Assembly: GCF_028471945.1 (NCBI RefSeq)
Contig: NZ_CP110128.1
Location: forward strand, 1,042,501-1,106,500
Source: Pseudomonas sp. WJP1
GTDB taxonomy: Bacteria; Pseudomonadota; Gammaproteobacteria; Pseudomonadales; Pseudomonadaceae
Length of the DNA stretch: 64,000 bases
Direction: 5' to 3'
The translations under genes and the position numbers were made by a program. The notes beneath the pieces were generated by a model that saw only the letters and a list, made by a program, of their open reading frames with translations, searched no databases and was not told the origin of the DNA. Shown here one piece after another: positions 25,422 to 33,977 of this stretch (position 1 is the first letter of the stretch; each line of letters begins with the position of its first letter).

Positions 25422-27368
25422 ATGACTATTGGTTCAAGCTACAACTACCCTTCATTCGCAGCCACGGAAAGCACTCGAACAAAGCGCTCGGCTGAAAACA
25501 AATGGGCTGCCCGCTTTCCCAATCCACCCGATTTGTGTTTCGACTATCGATTACTGGTTGAACAGGCAAACGGAATAGCCAAGACCACTGACCCGGATCA
25601 CCGAATTTGTATCATCGGCGCAGGGGTGACCGGACTGACGGCCGCCCGAGAACTGTATCGCTGCGGCTTCACCAATATCACCCTCATGGAACAGTCCCGC
25701 CGCATAGGGGGCAGGCACTTAACCGTTCCAGGAAGCCGTAACTCCACGGAAAGTCATACACCCTTTGAAATGGGGGCGATGCGCATGCCTTTTTTCAATC
25801 GGGCAGACGAACCACCAACAGATGGCAGGTCGTTAATGGCTTACTACGCCAAGGCTTTTGACCTGTCGTTTTCAGACTTTGCCAATCCCGGAAGCCAGTG
25901 GGTCCGCTCGACCGGTATTTACCTCAGAGAGGGCCGTATGGGGAACGGCGACGCTCCTGAGATGTTGATCTGGAAAAATACCGATGGCCTCACCCCACCT
26001 CCTGGCGAGGAACTGCAGAAGGTCTATGCAAAGTGGAAGGATTTCGCCGATCGCATGACAAAACATGTCGCAGAAAACTTCGCGAGTCCGAAATGGGAAA
26101 GCATGTGGGCTGCGATCGTGAATAAGTACGAGAGCGTTTCGTTTCGCGATCTGGTCAGTATGCCGATCCTGGAGATCTGGGATGAACGCACCCCCGGGGA
26201 CTTTGGCGGAATGGGAATGTCCGCGGAAGAATCCGCGATTTTCTATGCGATAGGTATCGGTGACGGGAGCTGGGGGGCTTTTTATGACGTCTGCTGCCTT
26301 TATCCGCTGCGAACTGCCATTTTTGGGTTCAGCAGTCAGTTGCAACTGATCCACGGTCGGGTAGACGCTAATGGAAACCCACTGGCCTCGCCCTACCTAC
26401 ACAGCAACACCGTTTTTGACTCGGAGGGATTAAGCTTCGATGCCCCCCGATACATCGGACTCGCCGCCTTGGACGAATGCCTGATGTTCCTGAAAATCGC
26501 CGAAACCGGTAAGTCCGTTTATGAACACAGTATTGAAAGAAGCAATGGCTTCCTCACGGACTCGTCTGTTACAAAACTTGAAAAACTGACGAACCAGAAG
26601 ATACGCGTCTCCTTCAACTGGAAACACAGTCGACCCGAGCAAACCGAGGAACGCTACGAAGACTTTGATTCGGTCATCATGACCCTACCGTCCTGGTTAA
26701 TCGAGACTCGAATCGAGTTGAAAAACTTCACTCAGGAGATGCTGCCATTCGAGACAATCAACGCGTACAAAACCGCACACTGGGAAACCAGCTGCAAAGT
26801 CTATGCACCGCTGAAAAAATCATTTCTTTCGAAAAATCACAAAATCCCGCAAACCATCGTCACCGACAGTTTTATCCACGATGTCTACACCTACCGCTAC
26901 AACGACAACTACAGCTATGACTGCATCCTCCTGAGTTATACGTGGGAGGATGACGCGACAAAACTCGCCTCATTCACCGACAAAGAACTGGTTGCCAAGT
27001 GCGTCAAAGAGCTGGATCGCATCCTCCTGAACTCCACCAATATTCAGGAGAAAATTTCTCCTTACGTGGGCATTGATCAGGCAGTGGTTCAACGCTGGAT
27101 AACTGATAAAAACGCCTTGGGTTGTGCAAAGCTCTACCGACCCGGTACCTATTACGACGCCGTGAGCCTGATGAAGTACAACAGAGACTTAGCGCGTACA
27201 TCAGGCCTGTATTTTTCTGGTGAGTCGTTTTCAGTCGATGCTGGCTGGACGGAGCCATGCTTTCGGGCGGCCGTCGATGCGGCTATTCACATCTGCGATA
27301 AAACCGCGGCGATTTTCAATGGCGGTTTTTCCATGAATGACTACCCACACTACAAACTCAAAACCTGA
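25422..27368 (+). CDS. FAD amino-acid oxidase/2-monooxygenase of the IaaM/DavB family
   Basis: 648-aa flavoenzyme. The FAD dinucleotide fold is IIGAGVTGLTAARELY (residues 65-80) with Glu90 at the strand end (LMEQ) and RRIGGR. EMGAMRMP (116-123) and LLSYTWEDD (about 503-511) are close to blocks I recall in tryptophan 2-monooxygenase (EMGAMRFP, LLSYTWEDD), lysine 2-monooxygenase and the phenylalanine oxidase family. The C-terminal GESFS...GWTEPCFRAAVDAA is the flavin-binding end. It is about 90 aa longer than IaaM/DavB. By family it turns an L-amino acid into an amide with CO2 loss, or oxidises it. The downstream amidase supports the amide route (inference); the substrate is unknown. No signal peptide. 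Confidence 0.85.
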   Translation: MTIGSSYNYPSFAATESTRTKRSAENKWAARFPNPPDLCFDYRLLVEQANGIAKTTDPDHRICIIGAGVTGLTAARELYRCGFTNITLMEQSRRIGGRHLTVPGSRNSTESHTPFEMGAMRMPFFNRADEPPTDGRSLMAYYAKAFDLSFSDFANPGSQWVRSTGIYLREGRMGNGDAPEMLIWKNTDGLTPPPGEELQKVYAKWKDFADRMTKHVAENFASPKWESMWAAIVNKYESVSFRDLVSMPILEIWDERTPGDFGGMGMSAEESAIFYAIGIGDGSWGAFYDVCCLYPLRTAIFGFSSQLQLIHGRVDANGNPLASPYLHSNTVFDSEGLSFDAPRYIGLAALDECLMFLKIAETGKSVYEHSIERSNGFLTDSSVTKLEKLTNQKIRVSFNWKHSRPEQTEERYEDFDSVIMTLPSWLIETRIELKNFTQEMLPFETINAYKTAHWETSCKVYAPLKKSFLSKNHKIPQTIVTDSFIHDVYTYRYNDNYSYDCILLSYTWEDDATKLASFTDKELVAKCVKELDRILLNSTNIQEKISPYVGIDQAVVQRWITDKNALGCAKLYRPGTYYDAVSLMKYNRDLARTSGLYFSGESFSVDAGWTEPCFRAAVDAAIHICDKTAAIFNGGFSMNDYPHYKLKT

Positions 27369-27570
27369 TCCCTCCTCCAGAGCCATGCACGCCTGGAATG
27401 GCTCTGCTTTGCGGCCTGACCCGGCCGACGAACAAAAAACCCCTCGCTCATCATCTTCGGACAAAGGCTACAGACCTACCGGAAGCGTCTGACTTACGTC
27501 AGCTGGCTTTTCGAGTCTTATAAACACGCAATTAAACAGCGTGAATAACAATAAAAAGAGGTCACCCGAA

Positions 27571-28458
27571 ATGAGCGAGCCAACAAGCCCTGTTCGTGTA
27601 GCAGTCGTGCAATTCGATCCACAAGTCGGCATTGAAAATTGTGATTCAAATCTGTGTCGCAGCCTGGAATTGGCGCTGGAGGCGGTCACCGGCGGTGCGA
27701 ACCTCATCGTGCTGCCTGAACTCTCCAGCACCGGTTATTTCTTCAGCAGTCGGCAGGATGCTTTTGAACATGCCCAGCTGGTACCCGGCGGGCCAAGCGC
27801 GCAACTCTGGATCGACTTCGCCTCCAGGCACAACGTCTACCTCGTAACCGGCCTGGCCGAACGTGATGGCATGCGGCTTTTCAACACCGCAATACTGGTC
27901 GGCCCTGAGGGTTTTATCGGCAAGTATCGCAAAGCCCATTTATGGAATCTGGAGAAACTCTGGTTCACACCGGGCGACCTGGGTTTCCCGGTTTTTGATA
28001 CACCCATTGGCCGTATCGGAATGTTGATCTGCTGGGATATCTGGTTCCCCGAGGTGCCACGAATCCTGAGTCAACAAGGCGCCGACATCATTTGCAGCGT
28101 CAATAACTGGGTCTGGACACCTCCACCGCTGTTCGACGATGCCGGCAAGTGCATGGCGTCGTACCTGACGATGACGGCTGCCCACGTCAACAATGTGTTT
28201 ATCGCAGCTGCCAGCCGGATCGGTGAGGAACGAGGTGCCCGTTACCTTGGATGCTCGCTGATTGCCGGGACCAATGGCTGGCCGATTGGCGCAGTGGCAT
28301 CGGCAGACCAGCAGGAAATTCTGTTTGCCGATATTGACCTGACCAGCTCCCGCAGCGCCCTCATCTGGAATAACCTGAACGATCTACATCGTGATCGTCG
28401 AGCCGATCTCTACGATCAGATGCTCGGCTACACACAACACCCATGTCTCCCGCGTTGA
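27571..28458 (+). CDS. carbon-nitrogen hydrolase (nitrilase superfamily amidase)
   Basis: 295-aa amidase from ATG 27571 with AAGAGG upstream (a GTG at 27541 is in frame). The Glu-Lys-Cys triad is visible: Glu50 (LPELSS), Lys121 (YRKAHLW) and Cys154 (ICWDIWFPE). Family members hydrolyse aliphatic or N-carbamyl amides. In P. putida the nitrilase-type DavA hydrolyses the amide made by DavB. This gene follows an IaaM/DavB-type enzyme, so it probably hydrolyses that amide product. The gap of about 200 bp after the oxidase contains no gene. Confidence 0.88.
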   Translation: MSEPTSPVRVAVVQFDPQVGIENCDSNLCRSLELALEAVTGGANLIVLPELSSTGYFFSSRQDAFEHAQLVPGGPSAQLWIDFASRHNVYLVTGLAERDGMRLFNTAILVGPEGFIGKYRKAHLWNLEKLWFTPGDLGFPVFDTPIGRIGMLICWDIWFPEVPRILSQQGADIICSVNNWVWTPPPLFDDAGKCMASYLTMTAAHVNNVFIAAASRIGEERGARYLGCSLIAGTNGWPIGAVASADQQEILFADIDLTSSRSALIWNNLNDLHRDRRADLYDQMLGYTQHPCLPR

Positions 28459-28475
28459 TCAGGGGGACCTCACTC

Positions 28476-29675
28476 ATGGAAATCACAACCAATAAAAACA
28501 GGTTTGCCTCCAGATCACCTTTTGATGTGGCGGTCATCCTGCTGATGATCGGCACGACACTGCTGATTATCTGGCTTTCATTCACCAATCGTTCGCACTG
28601 GTCCGCCCATTGGCCAGGTTACAGCGACATGGTGTCGAGCCTTCCCCAGCCAAATGCCTGGTTGCGCTGGCTGCTTGGAGACATCAGCGAGGTGGCATTC
28701 TACAAACACGAGTTCGCCTCGATCGGACTATTGGCGGGCGCTTATCTCGCCTACTGGGCGAATCGAACGGGAAGAGCCTGGCAAGGCTTCAGCATTTCCT
28801 ATGGCACCGGGCTCTGGCCGTGGTTGATCACCAGTTCACTGCTCGGCCTGCTGCTGAGTAACGTGCTCTGGGGTTGGACGGTGACCGCCACTAGCTGGCA
28901 ACCGACATTTGCCGCGTTCGTCTCGCTGCCAGCGGCGATGGTGCTGATGTTTGGCGGTGGCTGGAAGGTCACGATCAACGGCGCAATCATGGGTGCCGTC
29001 CTCGTCACCCCAATGTGCCTGCTGATCGTCAATTACGTGTGCAATCCGTTGGGGTTGCCAGCGGTGATCGGCAATGTTCTGGGCATGGCAGTCGCCAGTG
29101 TCTTGGCGTTTCTGCTCTGCCGCTACCGGCCGAATCTGATGAAGTCCGAACAGACCGGGACACCACCGCCTTCACCTCCCGTACCCGTCACCAAAGCACC
29201 CGATTACGGAGTGGTCTGGAGCATACGCCGGGTCTTGGCAGACTTTTCCGAAGCGCCATTCTTCGGCAATGAACTGGCCAGCCTTGGTTTGTTACTGGGG
29301 GTATTGCTGGCTTACACCTTGAACCCGATGAGTCCGGCGTACGGTTCGGGCCTGTTGCTGCACATCATCGCGGCACAGGCACTGACCTCCGCCATAGGGG
29401 TGCTGGTCTGGCGTCGACAATGGATGTTGCACGGCTGGTACCCCACCTACGTTCCACTGGTTTCAGTGGTGCCCGCCGCGATTCTGACCCATGGCGGCAG
29501 CTGGCTGGTGATCGGTTCGAGTGCATTGCTGGGGGCGTTGATCGCACCACCTCTGGCCCGGGCGATCTCCAGGCGATTACCGGCCGACATGCATGCCTAT
29601 ATCGGCAATGTCCTGTCCATGGCCATCAGCACGTTGCTGATCGTGCCGCTGATCGGCGTCCTTATCGCGCAGTAA
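28476..29675 (+). CDS. polytopic membrane protein with two homologous halves, function unknown
   Basis: 399-aa integral membrane protein from ATG 28476 (AGGGGG upstream). About ten hydrophobic segments form two related halves: EFASIGLLAGAYLAY / ELASLGLLLGVLLAY, SYGTGLWPW / AYGSGLLLH, WQPTFAAFVSLPAA / WYPTYVPLVSVVPAA, FGGGWKV / HGGSWLV and YIGNVLSMAIS versus VIGNVLGMAVA. A Pro-rich linker (about residues 230-247) joins them. This internal pseudo-symmetry is typical of transporters and channels. I do not recognise the family. Its place between an amidase and an asparaginase suggests transport of the pathway's amino acid, amide or product. Confidence 0.8.
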   Translation: MEITTNKNRFASRSPFDVAVILLMIGTTLLIIWLSFTNRSHWSAHWPGYSDMVSSLPQPNAWLRWLLGDISEVAFYKHEFASIGLLAGAYLAYWANRTGRAWQGFSISYGTGLWPWLITSSLLGLLLSNVLWGWTVTATSWQPTFAAFVSLPAAMVLMFGGGWKVTINGAIMGAVLVTPMCLLIVNYVCNPLGLPAVIGNVLGMAVASVLAFLLCRYRPNLMKSEQTGTPPPSPPVPVTKAPDYGVVWSIRRVLADFSEAPFFGNELASLGLLLGVLLAYTLNPMSPAYGSGLLLHIIAAQALTSAIGVLVWRRQWMLHGWYPTYVPLVSVVPAAILTHGGSWLVIGSSALLGALIAPPLARAISRRLPADMHAYIGNVLSMAISTLLIVPLIGVLIAQ

Positions 29676-29752
29676 ATGCCACCTGCCTTACGGCTGTACC
29701 CCGTCCGGAACCGGGTACAGCCGCTTCTCTTTCCGAATACGCGAGGTATCAC

Positions 29753-30748
29753 ATGGATCTGCCAAAACTGGCCATCGCGGCGCTCGGCGGCACGGTGAGC
29801 ATGCAAGCCAGGAATGCCGGCGAAGGCGTTATCCCGACCGTCAGTGGCGAGACACTTCTGGCGTCCGTACCCCAATTGACGACGCTTGCCCGGGTGAACG
29901 TTGAAACCCTTGGACTGCTTCCCAGTGCTTCACTAAATTTCGATTTTTTACTAAACGTATTGGCTTGGGCAAAACTTCAAATCACACAAGGCGCCGTGGG
30001 TGTCGTTCTGACCCAAGGCACCGACACACTCGAAGAAACGGCGGCGTTTTTCGATTACCTGTGGCCCCACGACACACCTCTGGTGCTGACCGGTGCAATG
30101 CGCTCGGCAGCACAGCCCGGGGCCGAGGGGCCGGCGAATCTCCTGGATGCATGCCGCGTCGCGCTGGCCGAGAGCAGCCGGCGGCGCGGTGTTCAGGTCG
30201 TGATGAACGGAGAGATTCATCAAGCGAGAAGCGTGCGCAAAACCGATTCACTGGCATTGCAGGCGTTCACCTCTCCAGTCGTGGGGCCTGCAGGCTTGAT
30301 GGTTGAAGACCGCGTTCACTACCTGCGCCCGCCGGCTCAGCGTTCGTTTCTGCCCCTGCCGCACCAGACAACACAGAAGGTCGCGATGCTCGAGGCATCC
30401 CTCTCGGCCGACACGCTGCTTCTGGAAAACATCCTTGCACTCGGCTATGACGGGCTGGTAATAGCCGGTTTCGGTGCCGGACATGTCTCGCAGAGCTGGG
30501 CGACGGTGATTGAGCACATCGCCGAAAAAATCCCGGTGATCATTGCGACCCGCACCGGTTCAGGCTCTACCGCGCAAGTCAGCTATGGTTTTAACGGCAG
30601 TGAGATGGATCTGATTCGCAAGGGTGCATCGATGGCGGGATTTCTATGTCCGCGTAAAGCGAGGGTTCTGCTTTGGCTGCTGCTTGGCTGTCAGCGGCAG
30701 CATGAGTTATCGCGGTACCTCAAAGACGAAAGCCGCATTCAAAATTGA
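29753..30748 (+). CDS. asparaginase family protein
   Basis: 331-aa L-asparaginase/glutaminase-fold enzyme, start ATG 29753 (GAGG upstream). The first catalytic threonine lies in LGGTVSM (Thr14) and the second motif is TQGTDTLEET (Thr90, Asp91). No signal peptide, so unlike periplasmic type II enzymes it is probably cytoplasmic. Last gene of the cluster with the amino-acid oxidase, amidase and membrane protein; it may deamidate an amide formed or imported by these. Followed by a REPIN. Confidence 0.88.
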   Translation: MDLPKLAIAALGGTVSMQARNAGEGVIPTVSGETLLASVPQLTTLARVNVETLGLLPSASLNFDFLLNVLAWAKLQITQGAVGVVLTQGTDTLEETAAFFDYLWPHDTPLVLTGAMRSAAQPGAEGPANLLDACRVALAESSRRRGVQVVMNGEIHQARSVRKTDSLALQAFTSPVVGPAGLMVEDRVHYLRPPAQRSFLPLPHQTTQKVAMLEASLSADTLLLENILALGYDGLVIAGFGAGHVSQSWATVIEHIAEKIPVIIATRTGSGSTAQVSYGFNGSEMDLIRKGASMAGFLCPRKARVLLWLLLGCQRQHELSRYLKDESRIQN

Positions 30749-30756
30749 TACATAAC

Positions 30757-30860
30757 CCTGTGGGAGCGAGCCTGCTCGCGATGGTCGTTAACGATAACGC
30801 GGGAAGCCTGGCACCCCGCGGCGTTCTCGAGTCCATCGCGAGCAGGCTCGCTCTTACAGG
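30757..30860. repeat. REPIN
   Basis: CCCTGTGGGAGCGAGCCTGCTCGCGATGG and an inverted arm CCATCGCGAGCAGGCTCGCTCTTACAGG, ending the asparaginase cluster and preceding the convergent fds operon end. Confidence 0.9.
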
Positions 30861-30876
30861 TTTTTAAGCCAGCTGG

Positions 30877-31098
30877 CTAAGCCTCCCAACCCGCCCCACT
30901 GACCGCCTCTTGCGCCAGCGGGTGCAAGTCCGCGCCGTGATGCGCCGTCTGCCAGGCCAGCAACTCCTTGCGCATACCCGGCGTCCAGTACATCTGCAGA
31001 TGATTACGCACACCGAGCACCCCCAGTTGCCGGTCCGGCTCGCTGGCGAAGTACTGGGCGATCTGGTTGGCCATCTTGATCAGGTTTTCAGTGCTCAT
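30877..31098 (-). CDS. fdsD: formate dehydrogenase delta subunit
   Basis: 73-aa protein with the FdsD pattern LIKMANQIAQYFAS, VGVRNHLQMYWTPGMRKEL. It overlaps the end of the alpha-subunit gene by 4 bp (ATGA) and closes the operon. In known systems FdsD is needed for assembly or stability of the soluble NAD-dependent formate dehydrogenase. Confidence 0.92.
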   Translation of the reverse strand: MSTENLIKMANQIAQYFASEPDRQLGVLGVRNHLQMYWTPGMRKELLAWQTAHHGADLHPLAQEAVSGAGWEA

Positions 31099-33977
31099 CG
31101 GCGCACCTCCGCTTTATCGCCACGGGCCTGACGGCGTTCCTTGAGCAAACGGTGCTGTTCGTCGGTGAATTCCTGGAAGCGTTTTTGCCACTCCGAAGGG
31201 TGGTACACGCGGCTGACTTCCACGGCCGTGACCTTGTACTCCGGACAGTTGGTGGCCCAGTCGGAGTTGTCGGTGGTGATCACGTTGGCCCCCGACTCCG
31301 GGAAGTGGAAGGTGGTGTACACCACGCCCGGGGCAACCCGTTCAGTGACCCGCGCACGCAGTACGGTCTGCCCGGCGCGGCTGCCGATACCGACCCAGTC
31401 GCCTTCGTTGATGCCACGGCTCTCGGCGTCGGTCGGGTGGATTTCCAGGCGGTCCTCGTCGTGCCAGGCGACGTTCTCGGTACGCCGGGTCTGGGCGCCG
31501 ACGTTGTATTGGCTGAGGATGCGCCCGGTGGTCAGCAGTAGCGGATAGCGACTGTTGACCTTCTCCTCGGTGGGCACGTAGCCGGTGAGCATGAAACGCC
31601 CTTTGCCGCGCACGAACTGCTCGATGTGCATGGTCGGCGTGCCGTCCGGTGCCTCGGCGTTGCACGGCCATTGCAGGCTGCCGTGGCGATCCAGTTCGGC
31701 GTAGCTGACGTTGGTGAAGGTCGGCGTCAGGCTGGCGATTTCATCCATGATCTCCGATGGGTGTTTGTAATTCATCGGATAGCCCAAGGCGTTGGCTAGG
31801 GCCACTGTGCCTTCCCAGTCGGCCTTGCCGCCCAGGGGATCCATGACCTTGCGTACCCGCGAGATACGGCGCTCGGCGTTGGTGAAGGTGCCGTCCTTTT
31901 CCAGGAACGAAGCGCCCGGCAGGAACACGTGGGCAAACTTCGCCGTTTCGTTGAGGAAAATGTCCTGCACCACCACGCATTCCATGGCCGACAGGGCCGC
32001 GGTGACGTGCTGGGTATTCGGATCGCTCTGGGCGATGTCCTCGCCCTGGCAGTACAGGCCCTTGAAACTGCCGGCCAGCGCCGACTCGAACATGTTGGGA
32101 ATGCGCAGGCCCGGGTCGGGTTGCAGGGTGACGTTCCACGCCTGTTCGAACTGCGTGCGTACCACTTCGTTGGAGATGTGCCGGTAGCCGGGCAACTCGT
32201 GGGGGAAGGAGCCCATGTCGCAGGAGCCCTGCACGTTGTTCTGCCCCCGCAGCGGGTTCACGCCCACGCCTTCGCGGCCGATGTTGCCGGTGGCCATGGC
32301 CAGGTTGGCGATGCCCATGACGGCGGTACTGCCCTGGCTGTGCTCGGTAACGCCCAGGCCGTAGTAGATCGCGGCGTTGCCGCCGGTAGCATATAGGCGA
32401 GCGGCGGCACGGATGTCGGCAGGGTCTACCCCGCAGACTGGGGCAAGGGCTTCCGGCGAATTCTCCTCACGGCTGACGAACTCGCTCCAGCGGGCGAAAT
32501 CATTGCCCTCGCAACGGGTGTCGATGAAGGGTTGGTCTTGCAGGCCCTCGGTGATGATCACATGGGCCAATGCGTTGAGCATGGCGACGTTGGTGCCGGG
32601 GCGCAGGGCCAGGTGATATTCGGCGCGGGCATGCACCGAGTCCACCAGATCAATGCGTCGCGGGTCGATGACAATCAGCCGCGCACCTTCACGCAGGCGG
32701 CGCTTGAGCTGAGAAGCGAACACCGGGTGCGCATCGCTGGGGTTGGCGCCCATCACCAGGATCACGTCGGCCTGCATCACCGAGTCGAAACTCTGGGTGC
32801 CGGCGGACTCGCCCAGGGTTTGCTTCAAGCCATAACCGGTCGGCGAATGGCAAACCCGTGCACAGGTGTCGACGTTGTTATTGCCGAACGCGGCGCGCAC
32901 CAGCTTCTGCACCAGATAGGTTTCTTCGTTGGTGCAGCGGCTTGAGGTGATACCACCAATGGAATCGCGACCGTATTTCTGCTGCAGCCGGCGGAATTCG
33001 CTGGCGGCGTAGGTCACCGCTTCATCCCAGCTGACTTCCTGCCACGGGTCGTTGATGTGCTTGCGGATCATCGGCTTGGTGATGCGATCCGGGTGGGTGG
33101 CGTAACCCCAGGCAAAGCGCCCCTTGACGCAGGAGTGGCCGTGGTTGGCCTGGCCGTTCTTGTCCGGAACCATGCGCACCAGCTGGTCGCCTTTCATTTC
33201 GGCGCGGAACGAGCAACCCACGCCGCAATAGGCGCAAGTGGTGATCACGCTGCGTTCCGGCTGGCCCAGCTCAACCACGCTTTTTTCCATCAGCGTCGCG
33301 GTAGGGCAGGCCTGTACACAGGCACCGCAGGACACGCATTCCGAATCGAGGAAGTTATCACCGCCAGCAGCGGCCACGCGGGATTCGAAACCGCGTCCGG
33401 TGATGGTCAGGGCAAAGGTGCCCTGGGTTTCTTCACAGGCGCGCACGCAGCGGTTGCAGACGATGCACTTGCTCGGGTCGTAGTCGAAATAAGGGTTGGA
33501 GGTGTCTTTCACGTCCTCCAGATGGTTCTCGCCTTCATAGCCGTAACGCACCTCGCGCAGGCCAACCTGGCCGGCGACGGTTTGCAGCTCGCAGTTGCCG
33601 TTGGCCGAGCAGGTCAGGCAATCCAGTGGGTGATCGGAGATGTACAACTCCATGACATTGCGCCGCAGGGTCGCGAGCTTCGGCGTCTGGGTGTGCACGC
33701 TCATGCCTTCGGTGACCGGCGTGGTGCAGGACGCGGGATAGCCGCGCATGCCGTCGATCTCCACCAGGCACATGCGGCAGGAGCCAAAGGCTTCCAGGCT
33801 GTCGGTGGCACAGAGTTTCGGAATGGTGGTGCCCAGCAGCGCCGCGGCGCGCATCACCGAAGTGCCTTCGGGCACGCTGATGCTGCGGCCGTCGATGTTC
33901 AGGGTGACTTGCACCTGGCTCTCGCGGGCCGGCGTGCCCAGATCGATATCGGTTTTTGGATCGAATACAGTGATCAT
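31095..33977 (-). CDS. fdsA: NAD-dependent formate dehydrogenase, alpha subunit
   Basis: 960-aa molybdenum (bis-MGD) catalytic subunit. The N-terminal [2Fe-2S] ferredoxin-like domain has Cys-rich SLEAFGSCRMC. It is followed by a His/Cys [4Fe-4S] segment and two ferredoxin clusters (CIVCNRCVRAC, CVSCGACVQAC). The molybdopterin domain begins at CAYCGVGC (about residue 245) and runs through GANPSDAHP and the C-terminal dinucleotide-binding part. GYGLKQTLGES and VDTCARVCHSP are in the usual positions; the active-site residue is the Cys in this latter motif, i.e. not selenocysteine. It oxidises formate in the cytoplasm and passes electrons through FdsB to NAD+. Overlaps fdsB by 4 bp. Confidence 0.95.
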   Translation of the reverse strand: MITVFDPKTDIDLGTPARESQVQVTLNIDGRSISVPEGTSVMRAAALLGTTIPKLCATDSLEAFGSCRMCLVEIDGMRGYPASCTTPVTEGMSVHTQTPKLATLRRNVMELYISDHPLDCLTCSANGNCELQTVAGQVGLREVRYGYEGENHLEDVKDTSNPYFDYDPSKCIVCNRCVRACEETQGTFALTITGRGFESRVAAAGGDNFLDSECVSCGACVQACPTATLMEKSVVELGQPERSVITTCAYCGVGCSFRAEMKGDQLVRMVPDKNGQANHGHSCVKGRFAWGYATHPDRITKPMIRKHINDPWQEVSWDEAVTYAASEFRRLQQKYGRDSIGGITSSRCTNEETYLVQKLVRAAFGNNNVDTCARVCHSPTGYGLKQTLGESAGTQSFDSVMQADVILVMGANPSDAHPVFASQLKRRLREGARLIVIDPRRIDLVDSVHARAEYHLALRPGTNVAMLNALAHVIITEGLQDQPFIDTRCEGNDFARWSEFVSREENSPEALAPVCGVDPADIRAAARLYATGGNAAIYYGLGVTEHSQGSTAVMGIANLAMATGNIGREGVGVNPLRGQNNVQGSCDMGSFPHELPGYRHISNEVVRTQFEQAWNVTLQPDPGLRIPNMFESALAGSFKGLYCQGEDIAQSDPNTQHVTAALSAMECVVVQDIFLNETAKFAHVFLPGASFLEKDGTFTNAERRISRVRKVMDPLGGKADWEGTVALANALGYPMNYKHPSEIMDEIASLTPTFTNVSYAELDRHGSLQWPCNAEAPDGTPTMHIEQFVRGKGRFMLTGYVPTEEKVNSRYPLLLTTGRILSQYNVGAQTRRTENVAWHDEDRLEIHPTDAESRGINEGDWVGIGSRAGQTVLRARVTERVAPGVVYTTFHFPESGANVITTDNSDWATNCPEYKVTAVEVSRVYHPSEWQKRFQEFTDEQHRLLKERRQARGDKAEVRR

